DNA of 10,281 bases. Origin: Candidatus Scybalocola fimicaballi (GTDB lineage: Bacteria; Bacteroidota; Bacteroidia; Bacteroidales; Paludibacteraceae). Position 1 is the stretch's first letter. Every line of letters begins with the position of its first letter. This document shows, piece by piece, positions 1 to 7,171 of this stretch. Under the pieces are notes generated by a model. That model searched no databases and had not been told where the DNA came from. It saw only the letters and a program-made list of their open reading frames with translations. The position numbers were made by a program, and so were the translations under genes. The stretch is taken from the NCBI GenBank assembly GCA_002317115.1, contig DCIP01000221.1, forward strand, positions 1 through 10,281. The letters are read 5' to 3'.

Positions 1-359
1 GTGGAGTAGGGTTGGCATTATTGTCATTTGGATTGGCGATGTTATCACAGTTGCCAGACTCACCGTCTTACCTTGATATTGCGTGGCGACTCGTATGCTG
101 TGGCTTTGGATTCGGAATGTTCCAGTCGCCCAACAACAACGTCTTGATGACATCGGCACCGCTAAACCGAAGCGGAAGCGCGAGCGGAATGTTGGCGATG
201 GCGAGATTGATCGGGCAGACGACGGGAGCAACCAGCGTCGCACTGCTATTCCATTTATTCAACGGAAACGCTCCAAGATACGCATTATATTTAGGATCAG
301 CGGTAGCATTGTTGGCAGCGATTTGCAGTGTCAGCAGATTGACGTTGAAGAGAGAATGA
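1..359 (+). CDS. MFS transporter, DHA2 (14-TM drug/proton antiporter) type, C-terminal fragment
   Basis: This is the 3' end of a gene cut by the left edge; the frame is open from base 3 to the TGA at 357-359. About 118 residues remain, forming roughly four hydrophobic segments, which would be the last ones of a multi-pass carrier. The stretch GFGFGMFQSPNNN followed by RSGSASGML and an amphipathic RLIGQTTGA segment is the late-helix pattern of EmrB/QacA-like (DHA2) major facilitator proteins, which export drugs or other hydrophobic compounds across the inner membrane using the proton gradient. The substrate cannot be told from this piece. The coding sequence is distinctly richer in G+C (about 63% in line 181-240) than the next gene. 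A hairpin lies directly after the stop. The family assignment is good; the subfamily is less certain. Confidence 0.8.
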   Translation, partial: GVGLALLSFGLAMLSQLPDSPSYLDIAWRLVCCGFGFGMFQSPNNNVLMTSAPLNRSGSASGMLAMARLIGQTTGATSVALLFHLFNGNAPRYALYLGSAVALLAAICSVSRLTLKRE

Positions 360-365
360 TCGTAG

Positions 366-387
366 GGGCAATCCCTTGTGGTTGCCC
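366..387. repeat. Palindromic hairpin GGGCAA...TTGCCC after the MFS gene
   Basis: GGGCAATC (366-373) can pair with GGTTGCCC (380-387), an 8-bp stem with one G-T wobble and a 6-base loop. There is no T-run directly after it on the + strand, so it is a weak intrinsic terminator. It resembles the hairpin at 7467-7487, suggesting a dispersed intergenic palindrome family. Confidence 0.5.
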
Positions 388-419
388 AACGCAATCTTCT
401 TCACATAATAATTTTTCAT

Positions 420-427
420 TATCTTTG
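420..427 (+). promoter_or_regulatory. Bacteroidota -7 promoter box TATCTTTG
   Basis: TATCTTTG matches the Bacteroidota housekeeping -7 consensus TAnnTTTG exactly and lies 22 bases before the ATG at 450, implying a leader of under 20 bases. No clear TTTG is visible at the expected -33 position. The spacing resembles that at 2077-2084 and 3355-3362, and it supports the start at 450 over an upstream in-frame start. Confidence 0.55.
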
Positions 428-449
428 CAAACAAAATCTTCTGAACGAC

Positions 450-2009
450 ATGGCAAAACGATTCAATACAACAGGATGTTGCAACCCAGAGCGTCATTAT
501 ATGGTTAATATTGATGACAAATTAGTGCAGATAGAGACTTTGATAGATGAAGGGCTCTATTTCACTATCAATCGTGCACGCCAGTTTGGAAAGACGACGA
601 CGATGAAGATGTTGCTCGGCAAATTGACTAATATATACCAAGTATATCAAATAAGTTTTGAGACTGATGCCGATATGTTTTCATCTCAAGAAGATTTTTG
701 CAGAGGTCTATTTGTAAAATTATCCAAGGCACCATATATATCGCAGGATCAAATTGATTTTTGGAAAAGAAACCATGATTGCAAAACATTTGAAGATCTT
801 TCTAATGTCATATCTGAATTTTGCAAGAGCCAAGACAAGCCTGTTGTCTTAATGATTGACGAAGTGGATAAAAGCACAGACAATCAGCTGTTTTTGCATT
901 TCCTCGGTATGCTAAGAAACAAGTATCTTGACCGAGATACGAATGGTATGGATTCCACTTTTCATTCAGTTATTCTTGCCGGTGTGTACGACGTCAAAAA
1001 TCTTAAATTAAAGATCCGCAACGACGAGGAGAGAAAATACAATTCTCCATGGAATATAGCAGTCCGTTTTAACGTCGACATGACATTGAGTGCTGAAGGA
1101 ATCAAAGGTATGCTTGATGAATACGAGTCTGATTACCACACCGGTATGGATACCAAGTTGATTGCAGATGAGATTCGTCGACTTACATCTGGATACCCTG
1201 TGCTTGTAAGTTATCTTTGCTCCCTTACTCATGGAGAATTGGAGGGAGATTGGACAATTGAAGGCATCAACAAAGCAGCCAAGTATATTATAAAGGGAGA
1301 TAATACGCTCGCTGATGATATTTCTAAGAATTTGGAAAACAATACAGAATTGAAAAAATTCATGTATGCAATTTCCGTTAATGGAGAGTTTTTCAATTAT
1401 AATTTAACAAATGCCACATTAAAAGTGGCTGACATGTTTTCTTACATAAAAAATGAAGACGGGCATGTCGTTATCCATAATGCCATATTTGAAGAAATTT
1501 TTCATGAGTATTTTACAATTGATTATCAAATAGCAAATAGTGGAAAAGTAAACGTCACAAAATCAGAATATATCCTTGGTGGCAAACTCAATATGGAGTA
1601 TATCATCGAACGTTTCAAGGATTTGATGGAAGAGGAATATCGCGACGAGGATGCCGAATTCGTGGAGCGACAGGGACGTCTGCTATTCCTTTGTTTCCTA
1701 AAACCAATCATCAACGGTACTGGCTACTACTACGTTGAGCCACAGACGCGTGATAATAAGCGAATGGATATTGTGATCAACTATGCAGGAGAAGAATTCT
1801 TGATTGAGCTAAAGTTGTGGTATGGCAACAAATACGAACGCAGAGGCGAGGACCAAGTGTCGGAATACGCCAACGTCAGAGGATTGAAGAAAGCCTACCT
1901 AATCACATTCTCATTCCTAAAAGAGAAGGTAGTGCAGATCGAACCAGAATGGAAGACAGTCAACGGTGTTGATGTCTACGAAGGAATCATCTGGGCGAAG
2001 AGAAGATGA
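450..2009 (+). CDS. AAA-like ATPase with C-terminal PD-(D/E)XK nuclease-like domain
   Basis: The protein has 519 residues. The N-terminal third carries a Walker A-like loop (RARQFGKTTT, residues 42-51) and a Walker B strand ending in an acidic pair (VVLMIDEVD, 132-140), so it should bind and probably hydrolyse ATP. The C-terminal region has the PD-(D/E)XK pattern: D440, then E453-L-K455 on the next strand, then Q469. This matches the widespread AAA-ATPase-like plus PDDEXK_9 architecture, common in Bacteroidota as multiple paralogues. The biological role of the family is not established; defence or mobile-element roles are often guessed. The in-frame ORF runs upstream to 378, but that would translate the hairpin and promoter, so the ATG at 450 is preferred. 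No partner gene is adjacent. G+C rises clearly within the gene around 1570-1620. Confidence 0.85.
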   Translation: MAKRFNTTGCCNPERHYMVNIDDKLVQIETLIDEGLYFTINRARQFGKTTTMKMLLGKLTNIYQVYQISFETDADMFSSQEDFCRGLFVKLSKAPYISQDQIDFWKRNHDCKTFEDLSNVISEFCKSQDKPVVLMIDEVDKSTDNQLFLHFLGMLRNKYLDRDTNGMDSTFHSVILAGVYDVKNLKLKIRNDEERKYNSPWNIAVRFNVDMTLSAEGIKGMLDEYESDYHTGMDTKLIADEIRRLTSGYPVLVSYLCSLTHGELEGDWTIEGINKAAKYIIKGDNTLADDISKNLENNTELKKFMYAISVNGEFFNYNLTNATLKVADMFSYIKNEDGHVVIHNAIFEEIFHEYFTIDYQIANSGKVNVTKSEYILGGKLNMEYIIERFKDLMEEEYRDEDAEFVERQGRLLFLCFLKPIINGTGYYYVEPQTRDNKRMDIVINYAGEEFLIELKLWYGNKYERRGEDQVSEYANVRGLKKAYLITFSFLKEKVVQIEPEWKTVNGVDVYEGIIWAKRR

Positions 2010-2076
2010 TACTCATTTTTGAATTTTGGAACTAATTTGTTATCCCTTCCACACAATAATCAACTTAATTTTTCGT

Positions 2077-2084
2077 TAATTTTG
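2077..2084 (+). promoter_or_regulatory. Bacteroidota -7 promoter box TAATTTTG upstream of the HtrA gene
   Basis: TAATTTTG matches TAnnTTTG and ends 18 bases before the ATG at 2103. No TTTG sits at the usual -33 spacing. The 93-bp gap after the upstream gene shows no convincing terminator, so some read-through is possible. Confidence 0.5.
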
Positions 2085-2102
2085 TAGTGTAATATTAAAA
2101 CT

Positions 2103-3299
2103 ATGAAGGATATGAAAAAGAGTGTGTTGACGGCATGTTCAATTGCCATTTTTTCTTCATTGCTTCTTTCGTGCAAAGAACAGACAAAATTATCTTCTGA
2201 CAACATTACAAATGCTCAGATTAATGAGAATTCTTCTGTAAACCAATCAAATAATTCGGTAAGAACTGCTCCGACGGGAGTTGGTGTCGATTTCACTGTC
2301 GCTGCTGAGAGATCGCTGAATTCAGTGGTCCATATTATCACCTACTCACAAGGTCGTCGCTCCAATGTCGTGACTTTGGAGGATCTGTTCGGTCAGTTTT
2401 TTGGTAGCCAGCCACGTCGCCAGCAACGTAATTATGGAGAGCCACAGCCAACTGGTTCGGGTTCAGGCGTTATTCTTGATAGTTTAGGCTATATAGTGAC
2501 AAACAATCATGTTGTCGACGGTGCTGAAAAAGTGAAGGTTACGCTTAATGATAAACGTGTCTACGCTGCACGAATTGTCGGAACTGATCCGTCGACTGAC
2601 TTGGCATTGCTAAAGATTGAAGCGGATAATCTTTCGCCTATTGAGATTGGAAACTCTGATGATCTTAGGGTAGGAGAGTGGGTGCTTGCAGTCGGCAATC
2701 CATTTAATTTGACATCTACTGTGACAGCAGGAATTGTGAGTGCCAAGGGACGAAATCTCAACATGTCCGGTAGTATGAAGATTGAATCGTTTATCCAGAC
2801 CGACGCCGCTGTGAATCCAGGAAACAGTGGAGGAGCATTGGTTAATCTGAATGGAGAATTGGTCGGCATCAATTCAGCAATCGCGTCGCAGACAGGTTCA
2901 TTTGCTGGATATGCGTTTGCGATTCCAGTGTCGATTATGAAGAAAATTGTTACTGACTTGAAATACTATGGCGCAGTGCAGAGAGCATTGTTAGGCATTG
3001 TGATCACAGACATTTCGGATGAATTGGCTAAGACAAACAATATCAACCGTTTGGATGGTGTGCTTGTAGTTGAAGTTGGAGAGACTGGAGGTGCAAAGGA
3101 CGCTGGAATGCAGAATGGAGATGTCATTATTGCCGTCGACGACGTGAAAGTGAAATCAGTGGCTGAGATTCAGGATAGGTTGACTCGATTCAGCCCTAAC
3201 GACGAGGTGAAAGTTACTGTCGACAGACAGGGTGAGATCATGAATTTCAACGTGAAATTGCGTGGTGCAAAAGAGTATGATATTAAGGAGGATGAATAA
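2103..3299 (+). CDS. htrA: HtrA/Deg-family serine protease, single PDZ, predicted lipoprotein
   Basis: The protein has 398 residues and is an envelope quality-control protease that degrades misfolded proteins. The trypsin-like domain has all three catalytic residues: H136 in TNNHVVDG, D166 in STDLALL, and S242 in NPGNSGGAL. One PDZ domain follows at about residues 290-388, then a short acidic tail. The N-terminus is a signal peptide ending in LLLSC with the Cys at residue 24, which reads as a lipobox, so the protease is probably membrane-anchored in the periplasm. Many Do-type homologues in this phylum are nearer 500 residues with two PDZ domains; this one stops cleanly after the first, giving a DegS-like layout. 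A second in-frame ATG at 2112 would shorten the signal peptide by three residues and is equally possible. The symbol is a family name, not an orthology claim. Confidence 0.93.
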   Translation: MKDMKKSVLTACSIAIFSSLLLSCKEQTKLSSDNITNAQINENSSVNQSNNSVRTAPTGVGVDFTVAAERSLNSVVHIITYSQGRRSNVVTLEDLFGQFFGSQPRRQQRNYGEPQPTGSGSGVILDSLGYIVTNNHVVDGAEKVKVTLNDKRVYAARIVGTDPSTDLALLKIEADNLSPIEIGNSDDLRVGEWVLAVGNPFNLTSTVTAGIVSAKGRNLNMSGSMKIESFIQTDAAVNPGNSGGALVNLNGELVGINSAIASQTGSFAGYAFAIPVSIMKKIVTDLKYYGAVQRALLGIVITDISDELAKTNNINRLDGVLVVEVGETGGAKDAGMQNGDVIIAVDDVKVKSVAEIQDRLTRFSPNDEVKVTVDRQGEIMNFNVKLRGAKEYDIKEDE

Positions 3300-3327
3300 A
3301 TCTTAAAAATCTATAAAAATTAAAATC

Positions 3328-3346
3328 ACGCTTTCAAATAAGCCGT
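3328..3346 (+). terminator. Weak terminator-like hairpin after the HtrA gene
   Basis: ACGCTT (3328-3333) pairs with AAGCCGT (3340-3346) if one C is bulged, and is followed by a T-rich stretch interrupted by GA. The stem is short and overlaps the next gene's promoter region, so this is only a candidate. Confidence 0.3.
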
Positions 3347-3354
3347 ATTTTGAT

Positions 3355-3362
3355 TATTTTTG
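3355..3362 (+). promoter_or_regulatory. Bacteroidota -7 promoter box TATTTTTG upstream of the BI-1 gene
   Basis: TATTTTTG matches TAnnTTTG. A near-consensus TTTC lies at 3332-3335, 19 bases upstream, where the -33 TTTG is expected. The ATG at 3386 is 23 bases downstream. The in-frame extension to a TTG at 3350 would put coding sequence over this box, so 3386 is preferred as the start. Confidence 0.55.
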
Positions 3363-3385
3363 CAAGAAACAAAAAACTTAAAGAT

Positions 3386-4114
3386 ATGGAATTTGATAAT
3401 TATTCAAAAGAGGAGAACGTACGTATTGGTTCTTCTGAGGGACAGGTAATAGATCATGAGAAGGTTGCCTTGTCAAAGTACATGACTTCGGTATATGCGA
3501 AAATGTGTTATGCATTGATTTTGACAGGTGTATCAGCATGGATTGTCGGACATAATGAGAAATTGTGGAGTTTCTTCCTTGGAAACTTCTGGCTTTTTGC
3601 AATCGCAGAACTTGGATTTGTGTTTGCTATCAGTGCAGGAATCCAAAAATTCGAGGCTAAGACATTGAATATCTTGTTTGTGATTTATTCAATTCTAAAT
3701 GGACTTACATTGTCGTCAATTTTCTTGGTTTACGACTTGGGATTGATTGAGACTGCGTTCTTCATCACAGCAGGTACATTCGGAGCATGTTCAGCAGTGG
3801 GTTATTTCATCAAGAAGGATCTTTCTACAATTGGAAGAATTGCCTATTTCTTATTGATTGGTCTGGTCATCGCTTCAATTGTGAACTTATTCATGGCAAA
3901 CACTCAGTTGGAATGGATTCTAAACTATGCAGGAGTTGGTATTTTCACAGTTTTGACTGCTTACGATACTCAGAAATTGAAGAATGGTGGTTTCCACTTC
4001 TTGGCTGAGGAAGATCAGCAGAGATGGGTTATATACGGAGCATTGGAGCTTTATTTGGATTTCATCAACTTGTTCCTATACATATTGAGAATCTTGGGAA
4101 GAAGCCGAGACTAA
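3386..4114 (+). CDS. Bax inhibitor-1/YccA family membrane protein
   Basis: The protein has 242 residues: a polar N-terminus of about 35 residues, then seven predicted membrane segments (about 40-54, 60-83, 93-115, 119-141, 149-170, 178-194 and 215-237). The C-terminal signature is typical of the BI-1/YccA (UPF0005) family: TAYDTQKLK with D194, then GALELYLDFINLFLYILR with D225. The family includes pH-sensitive calcium-leak proteins (B. subtilis YetJ) and E. coli YccA, which modulates the FtsH protease; which role applies here cannot be read from sequence. It follows the HtrA gene after 86 bp with its own promoter candidate and precedes the guanylyltransferase gene by 37 bp, so the latter may be co-transcribed. 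Confidence 0.92.
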   Translation: MEFDNYSKEENVRIGSSEGQVIDHEKVALSKYMTSVYAKMCYALILTGVSAWIVGHNEKLWSFFLGNFWLFAIAELGFVFAISAGIQKFEAKTLNILFVIYSILNGLTLSSIFLVYDLGLIETAFFITAGTFGACSAVGYFIKKDLSTIGRIAYFLLIGLVIASIVNLFMANTQLEWILNYAGVGIFTVLTAYDTQKLKNGGFHFLAEEDQQRWVIYGALELYLDFINLFLYILRILGRSRD

Positions 4115-4151
4115 TCAGATATCAAAATTGTTATTGTTGATTAATCACAAA

Positions 4152-5237
4152 ATGGATAAGAATAGATTTTTAGTGATAATGGCTGGAGGAGCGGGCACAC
4201 GTTTTTGGCCTTGCTCACGTTCCAACCGTCCTAAACAGTTCTTGGATTTTTTTGGCACAGGCCGTACTCTTTTGCAACAGACGTTTGATCGTTTCGCAAA
4301 GATTATGCCTACTGAGAATATCTTTATTGCGTCGAACAAGCAATACAAGGATTTGATTCTTGAGCAGTTGCCAATGTTGACTGAGAATCAGGTGCTTTTG
4401 GAACCAGCACGTCGCAACACGGCTCCTTGCATCGCGTATGCAATGAACAAGATTGCAGCGTTGAATCCAAATGCAAACGTGGTGATTGCACCGTCGGATC
4501 ACTTGGTTTTGAAAGAGCAGGAATTCCTTAATACTATCGAGAAAGGTTTGAATTTCACTGCCAACAACGATGTGTTGATGACTCTTGGCATCAAGCCATC
4601 GCGTCCTGAGACTGGATACGGATATATTCAGATTGAGAACGGATCTTCTACAGACTCAATCTTCAAGGTGAAGACATTCACAGAGAAGCCTAATCTTGAG
4701 TTGGCAAAGATCTTCTTCGAAAGCGACGAGTTTTTATGGAATTCAGGAATGTTCTTGTGGAATGTGAACGCAATCTCAAAGGCATTTGAGCAGCACGAGC
4801 CAGAGATTTGGGATAAGTTTAAGGCTGGCAGCAGCTCTTACAACACTCCAAAAGAGCAGGAATATATCGATTCAATCTATCAGACAAGCAAGAACCTTTC
4901 AATTGACTACGCAATCATGGAGAAAGCGCAGAACGTGAATGTGATCGCTGCTGATTTCGGATGGTCTGACCTTGGAACATGGGGAAGCCTATATGATTTG
5001 TCCGATTCAAAAGATGAGAATAAGAATGCCACATTGAAGGGCAGGGTGAAGTATCATAATTCGAAAGGAAACGTGATAAGCCTTGCTGAGAATAAGATCG
5101 CAATCGTAGACGGATTGGAAGATATGATTGTTGTCGACGACGATAATGTTCTGCTTATCTGCAGAAAGTCGGAGGAACAGCATATCCGCGACTACGTAAG
5201 CGAGACAAAGGAAGAGTTTGGAGAAGACTATATTTAA
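4152..5237 (+). CDS. manC: Mannose-1-phosphate guanylyltransferase (GDP-mannose pyrophosphorylase)
   Basis: This cytoplasmic enzyme makes GDP-mannose from mannose-1-phosphate and GTP, feeding glycan and GDP-fucose synthesis. It has 361 residues. The nucleotidyltransferase signature AGGAGTRFWPCSR...PKQF occupies residues 11-30, with catalytic-type R17 and K28. APSDHLV carries the metal-binding-type D106, TGYGYIQ is at 144-150, FTEKP near 166-170 contacts sugar in relatives, and ADFGWSDLGTW supplies a second metal-type Asp. It lacks the C-terminal cupin isomerase domain of bifunctional (type II) enzymes, so it is monofunctional. The ATG at 4152 sits just before the conserved strand; an in-frame TTG at 4128 is less likely. 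TATTGTTG at 4132-4139 is a one-mismatch -7 box but lies very close to the start. No other nucleotide-sugar genes are adjacent. The symbol follows family usage. Confidence 0.93.
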   Translation: MDKNRFLVIMAGGAGTRFWPCSRSNRPKQFLDFFGTGRTLLQQTFDRFAKIMPTENIFIASNKQYKDLILEQLPMLTENQVLLEPARRNTAPCIAYAMNKIAALNPNANVVIAPSDHLVLKEQEFLNTIEKGLNFTANNDVLMTLGIKPSRPETGYGYIQIENGSSTDSIFKVKTFTEKPNLELAKIFFESDEFLWNSGMFLWNVNAISKAFEQHEPEIWDKFKAGSSSYNTPKEQEYIDSIYQTSKNLSIDYAIMEKAQNVNVIAADFGWSDLGTWGSLYDLSDSKDENKNATLKGRVKYHNSKGNVISLAENKIAIVDGLEDMIVVDDDNVLLICRKSEEQHIRDYVSETKEEFGEDYI

Positions 5238-5242
5238 GTGAT

Positions 5243-5358
5243 TATATTGCCGTTGTCCAAATAAGGATTGTTAAGGGCGGAAGCCCTAACCCCTCCAACA
5301 ACGCGAGCCCGTAGGGCGAGCGTATAAAGAAAAAGCATGTGTTGGACAATTCGTATAT
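5243..5358 (-). repeat. Dispersed structured repeat, copy A (MITE/REP-like)
   Basis: This ~116-bp element has a second copy, inverted, at 10017-10134. Its ends carry an inverted repeat, TTGTCCAA (5253-5260) and TTGGACAA (5342-5349). Inside, GGGC (5275-5278) pairs with GCCC (5283-5286) around a GGAA loop. Two blocks are identical between the copies: 5303-5325 (23 bases) and 5264-5282 (19 bases). No ORF is present. The strand given is arbitrary, chosen so that copy B reads +. Confidence 0.8.
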
Positions 5359-5373
5359 GATTACTATAACTAG

Positions 5374-5401
5374 TTAAGAATTAATAGTTAATAGTTAATA
5401 A
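5374..5401. repeat. Tandem TTAATAG heptamers
   Basis: Four consecutive 7-base units are visible: TTAAGAA, TTAATAG, TTAATAG, TTAATAA. They sit between repeat copy A and the palindrome upstream of cstA. Such arrays can change copy number by slippage; whether this one affects cstA expression is unknown. Confidence 0.7.
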
Positions 5402-5402
5402 T

Positions 5403-5431
5403 GTAGAGACGTTGCGATGCGACGTCTCTAC
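5403..5431. repeat. Long perfect-stem palindrome upstream of cstA
   Basis: GTAGAGACGTTGC (5403-5415) pairs with GCGACGTCTCTAC (5419-5431), a 13-bp stem with one wobble and a 3-base GAT loop. It ends 18 bases before the cstA start codon. The GAGACG...CGTCTC core recurs in the cstA terminator. From memory, palindromes of the form GTAGAGACG...CGTCTCTAC occur in many copies in other genomes. Confidence 0.75.
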
Positions 5432-5449
5432 TTATAATTTTAGAAAAAG

Positions 5450-6886
5450 ATGGGTTCTTTTTACGTTGCGTTCGCCGCACTAATTTTGGGCTATCTCGTT
5501 TATGGAAAGTTTGTAGAGAAAGTTTTTGGCCCAGATCCTAACAGAGTGACTCCTGCCATTGCCAAGCAAGACGGAGTGGATTTCATGCCATTGCCGACAT
5601 GGAGAATCTTCATGATTCAGTTTTTGAACATCGCAGGTCTTGGACCAATTTTCGGTGCCATCATGGGTGCTAAGTTCGGTTCGGCTGCCTATTTGTGGAT
5701 CGTGTTCGGTAGTATTTTTGCCGGAGCCACACACGACTATCTTGCTGGAATGATGAGTATCAGAGAGGGAGGCGAGAGTCTACCAGACATCATCGGTCGT
5801 CACCTTGGTATGAAAGCAAAGACAGTGATGCGAATCTTCACTGTGGTGCTTATGATTCTTGTCGGAGCAGTGTTTGTAAGTGGACCATCAGCAATCTTGG
5901 CAAACTTGACATCGTTGGATCCAGTTGCATGGTTTGCAATTATCTTTATCTACTATATTTTGGCCACATTGTTGCCAATCGACAAAGTGATTGGAAAAGT
6001 TTATCCGCTATTTGCAATTGCATTGATCTTTATGGCTGTAGGAGTGTTGGTGATGTTGATCAATACAAACCCTACATTGCCAGAGATTTGGGATGGCCTA
6101 CAGAACACTCATCCAGCAGGTGAGGATGCAATGCCATTGTTCCCAATGATGTTTGTAAGTATTGCTTGTGGAGCGATCAGTGGTTTCCACGCTACACAGA
6201 GCCCGCTTATGGCACGTTGTATGACGAATGAGAAGCATGGTAGACCAATCTTCTACGGTGCTATGATTACAGAAGGTCTTGTGGCACTTATTTGGGCTGC
6301 TGCTGCCAACTATTTCTTCAATGAGCACGGTATGGGCGAGAACAATGCCTCATTGATTGTAAATGATATCACAAAGAATTGGTTGGGAAGTGTCGGTAGT
6401 GTTTTGGCACTTTTAGGAGTTGTATTTGCACCGATCACAAGTGGAGATACTGCATTAAGAAGCGCACGTCTAATCGTGGCTGATTTCTTGAATAAAGAGC
6501 AAAAAACAATCAAGAGCCGATTGGCAATCAGTTTGCCTATCTTTGTAGTGACATTGGGAGTGTTGATCTACAGTGTTAGCGACAAAGAGGGATTCAACTT
6601 GATTTGGAGATATTTCGCATGGTGCAACCAGGCATTGTCAGTATTCACGTTGTGGGCAATCACAGTGTTCTTGAGTAAGAAAGGCAACTACTGGTGGGTG
6701 ACATTCGTTCCTGCTGCCTTTATGACAATGGTTTGCTCAACATATATCTTCATTGCACCTGAGTGTTTGGCACTTGATCATACAGTTTCATACGCAGCCG
6801 GAGCAGTTTGCACTATTGTTGCTGTAGCGATGTTCTTGAAGAGCTTGAATTCAGGAAAGAAATCAACTGAGATTACTGTAAAATAA
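5450..6886 (+). CDS. cstA: Carbon starvation protein CstA family transporter
   Basis: The protein has 478 residues and is almost entirely hydrophobic, with more than ten predicted membrane segments. Conserved CstA blocks are present in order: DGVDFMPLPTW (41-51), FLNIAGLGPIFGA (58-70), THDYLAGMMS (94-103), SGFHATQSPLMARC (244-257), ITSGDTALRSARL (319-331) and WRYFAWCNQ (376-384). Characterised relatives in E. coli (CstA and BtsT) import pyruvate, and CstA has also been linked to peptide uptake; the substrate here is inferred. The E. coli proteins are about 700 residues, and this shorter form lacks the extra C-terminal part. No exact promoter box is visible close upstream, where repeats fill the gap. 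A strong terminator follows, so it is probably monocistronic. Confidence 0.93.
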   Translation: MGSFYVAFAALILGYLVYGKFVEKVFGPDPNRVTPAIAKQDGVDFMPLPTWRIFMIQFLNIAGLGPIFGAIMGAKFGSAAYLWIVFGSIFAGATHDYLAGMMSIREGGESLPDIIGRHLGMKAKTVMRIFTVVLMILVGAVFVSGPSAILANLTSLDPVAWFAIIFIYYILATLLPIDKVIGKVYPLFAIALIFMAVGVLVMLINTNPTLPEIWDGLQNTHPAGEDAMPLFPMMFVSIACGAISGFHATQSPLMARCMTNEKHGRPIFYGAMITEGLVALIWAAAANYFFNEHGMGENNASLIVNDITKNWLGSVGSVLALLGVVFAPITSGDTALRSARLIVADFLNKEQKTIKSRLAISLPIFVVTLGVLIYSVSDKEGFNLIWRYFAWCNQALSVFTLWAITVFLSKKGNYWWVTFVPAAFMTMVCSTYIFIAPECLALDHTVSYAAGAVCTIVAVAMFLKSLNSGKKSTEITVK

Positions 6887-6898
6887 GAGATATAAAGA

Positions 6899-6916
6899 GA
6901 CGCGAGAACTTGCGTC
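6899..6916. repeat. Small inverted repeat GACGC...GCGTC after cstA
   Basis: GACGC (6899-6903) and GCGTC (6912-6916) form a 5-bp stem around an 8-base loop just after the cstA stop. It has no T-run and resembles the other GAGACG-type palindromes around cstA. Confidence 0.35.
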
Positions 6917-6934
6917 GTTGCTATAGATTCAGAG

Positions 6935-6964
6935 GGAGACGTCGACATTGGCGTCTCCTTTTTT
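6935..6964 (+). terminator. Rho-independent terminator of cstA
   Basis: GGAGACGTC (6935-6943) pairs with GGCGTCTCC (6950-6958), a 9-bp stem with one wobble and a 6-base loop, followed directly by TTTTTT. It lies about 50 bases past the cstA stop codon. Confidence 0.88.
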
Positions 6965-7137
6965 GACCGACATGTATGTGGATTTTAATTGCTTTCTGGA
7001 CAATTGTAATCAGTGTGTGATAATAATGTAAATAGGAGAATCTTATGGCTGTTTATTTGTGTAAAATGCTATGTGTTTTAGTTTGATTTAAAAATCAGTC
7101 TGTTATGACTTTATTAACAACAAAATTGTGAATAACC

Positions 7138-7168
7138 TTTGACGTTTGTTAATAAAGATATACTTTTG
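7138..7168 (+). promoter_or_regulatory. Consensus Bacteroidota promoter driving the candidate RNA
   Basis: TTTG (7138-7141), a 19-base spacer, then TACTTTTG (7161-7168) match the phylum's -33/-7 consensus without a mismatch. Transcription would start at about 7172-7175. No ORF of useful length follows, so this promoter points to an RNA product. It is the best-formed promoter in the window. The upstream part of the gap (6965-7137) shows nothing else I can support. Confidence 0.75.
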
Positions 7169-7171
7169 TAA

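Noticed and set aside
68..394. A 108-codon open frame on the - strand opposite the MFS gene.
   Set aside because: It is antisense to the conserved MFS segment, has no promoter and reads through the palindrome at 366-387.
378..449. An upstream extension of the ATPase/nuclease gene.
   Set aside because: It would start at a TTG inside a hairpin and run across the TATCTTTG promoter box; the added residues show no family pattern, while MAKRFNTTG at 450 does.
2561..2872. A 103-codon open frame on the - strand inside the HtrA gene.
   Set aside because: It lies entirely opposite the conserved protease core containing the catalytic Asp and Ser regions, and has no promoter or recognisable motif; it is a reverse-strand shadow.
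5243..5449. A CRISPR array in the repeat-rich gap before cstA.
   Set aside because: The repeats are 7-base heptamers and palindromes of different kinds, with no regular 20-40 base repeats and spacers and no cas genes.
7045..7086. A 13-codon ORF preceded by AGGAG seven bases upstream, between the cstA terminator and the RNA promoter.
   Set aside because: No promoter precedes it, Shine-Dalgarno signals are not used by the other genes here, and it ends before the RNA promoter, so it cannot be a leader peptide of that transcript.
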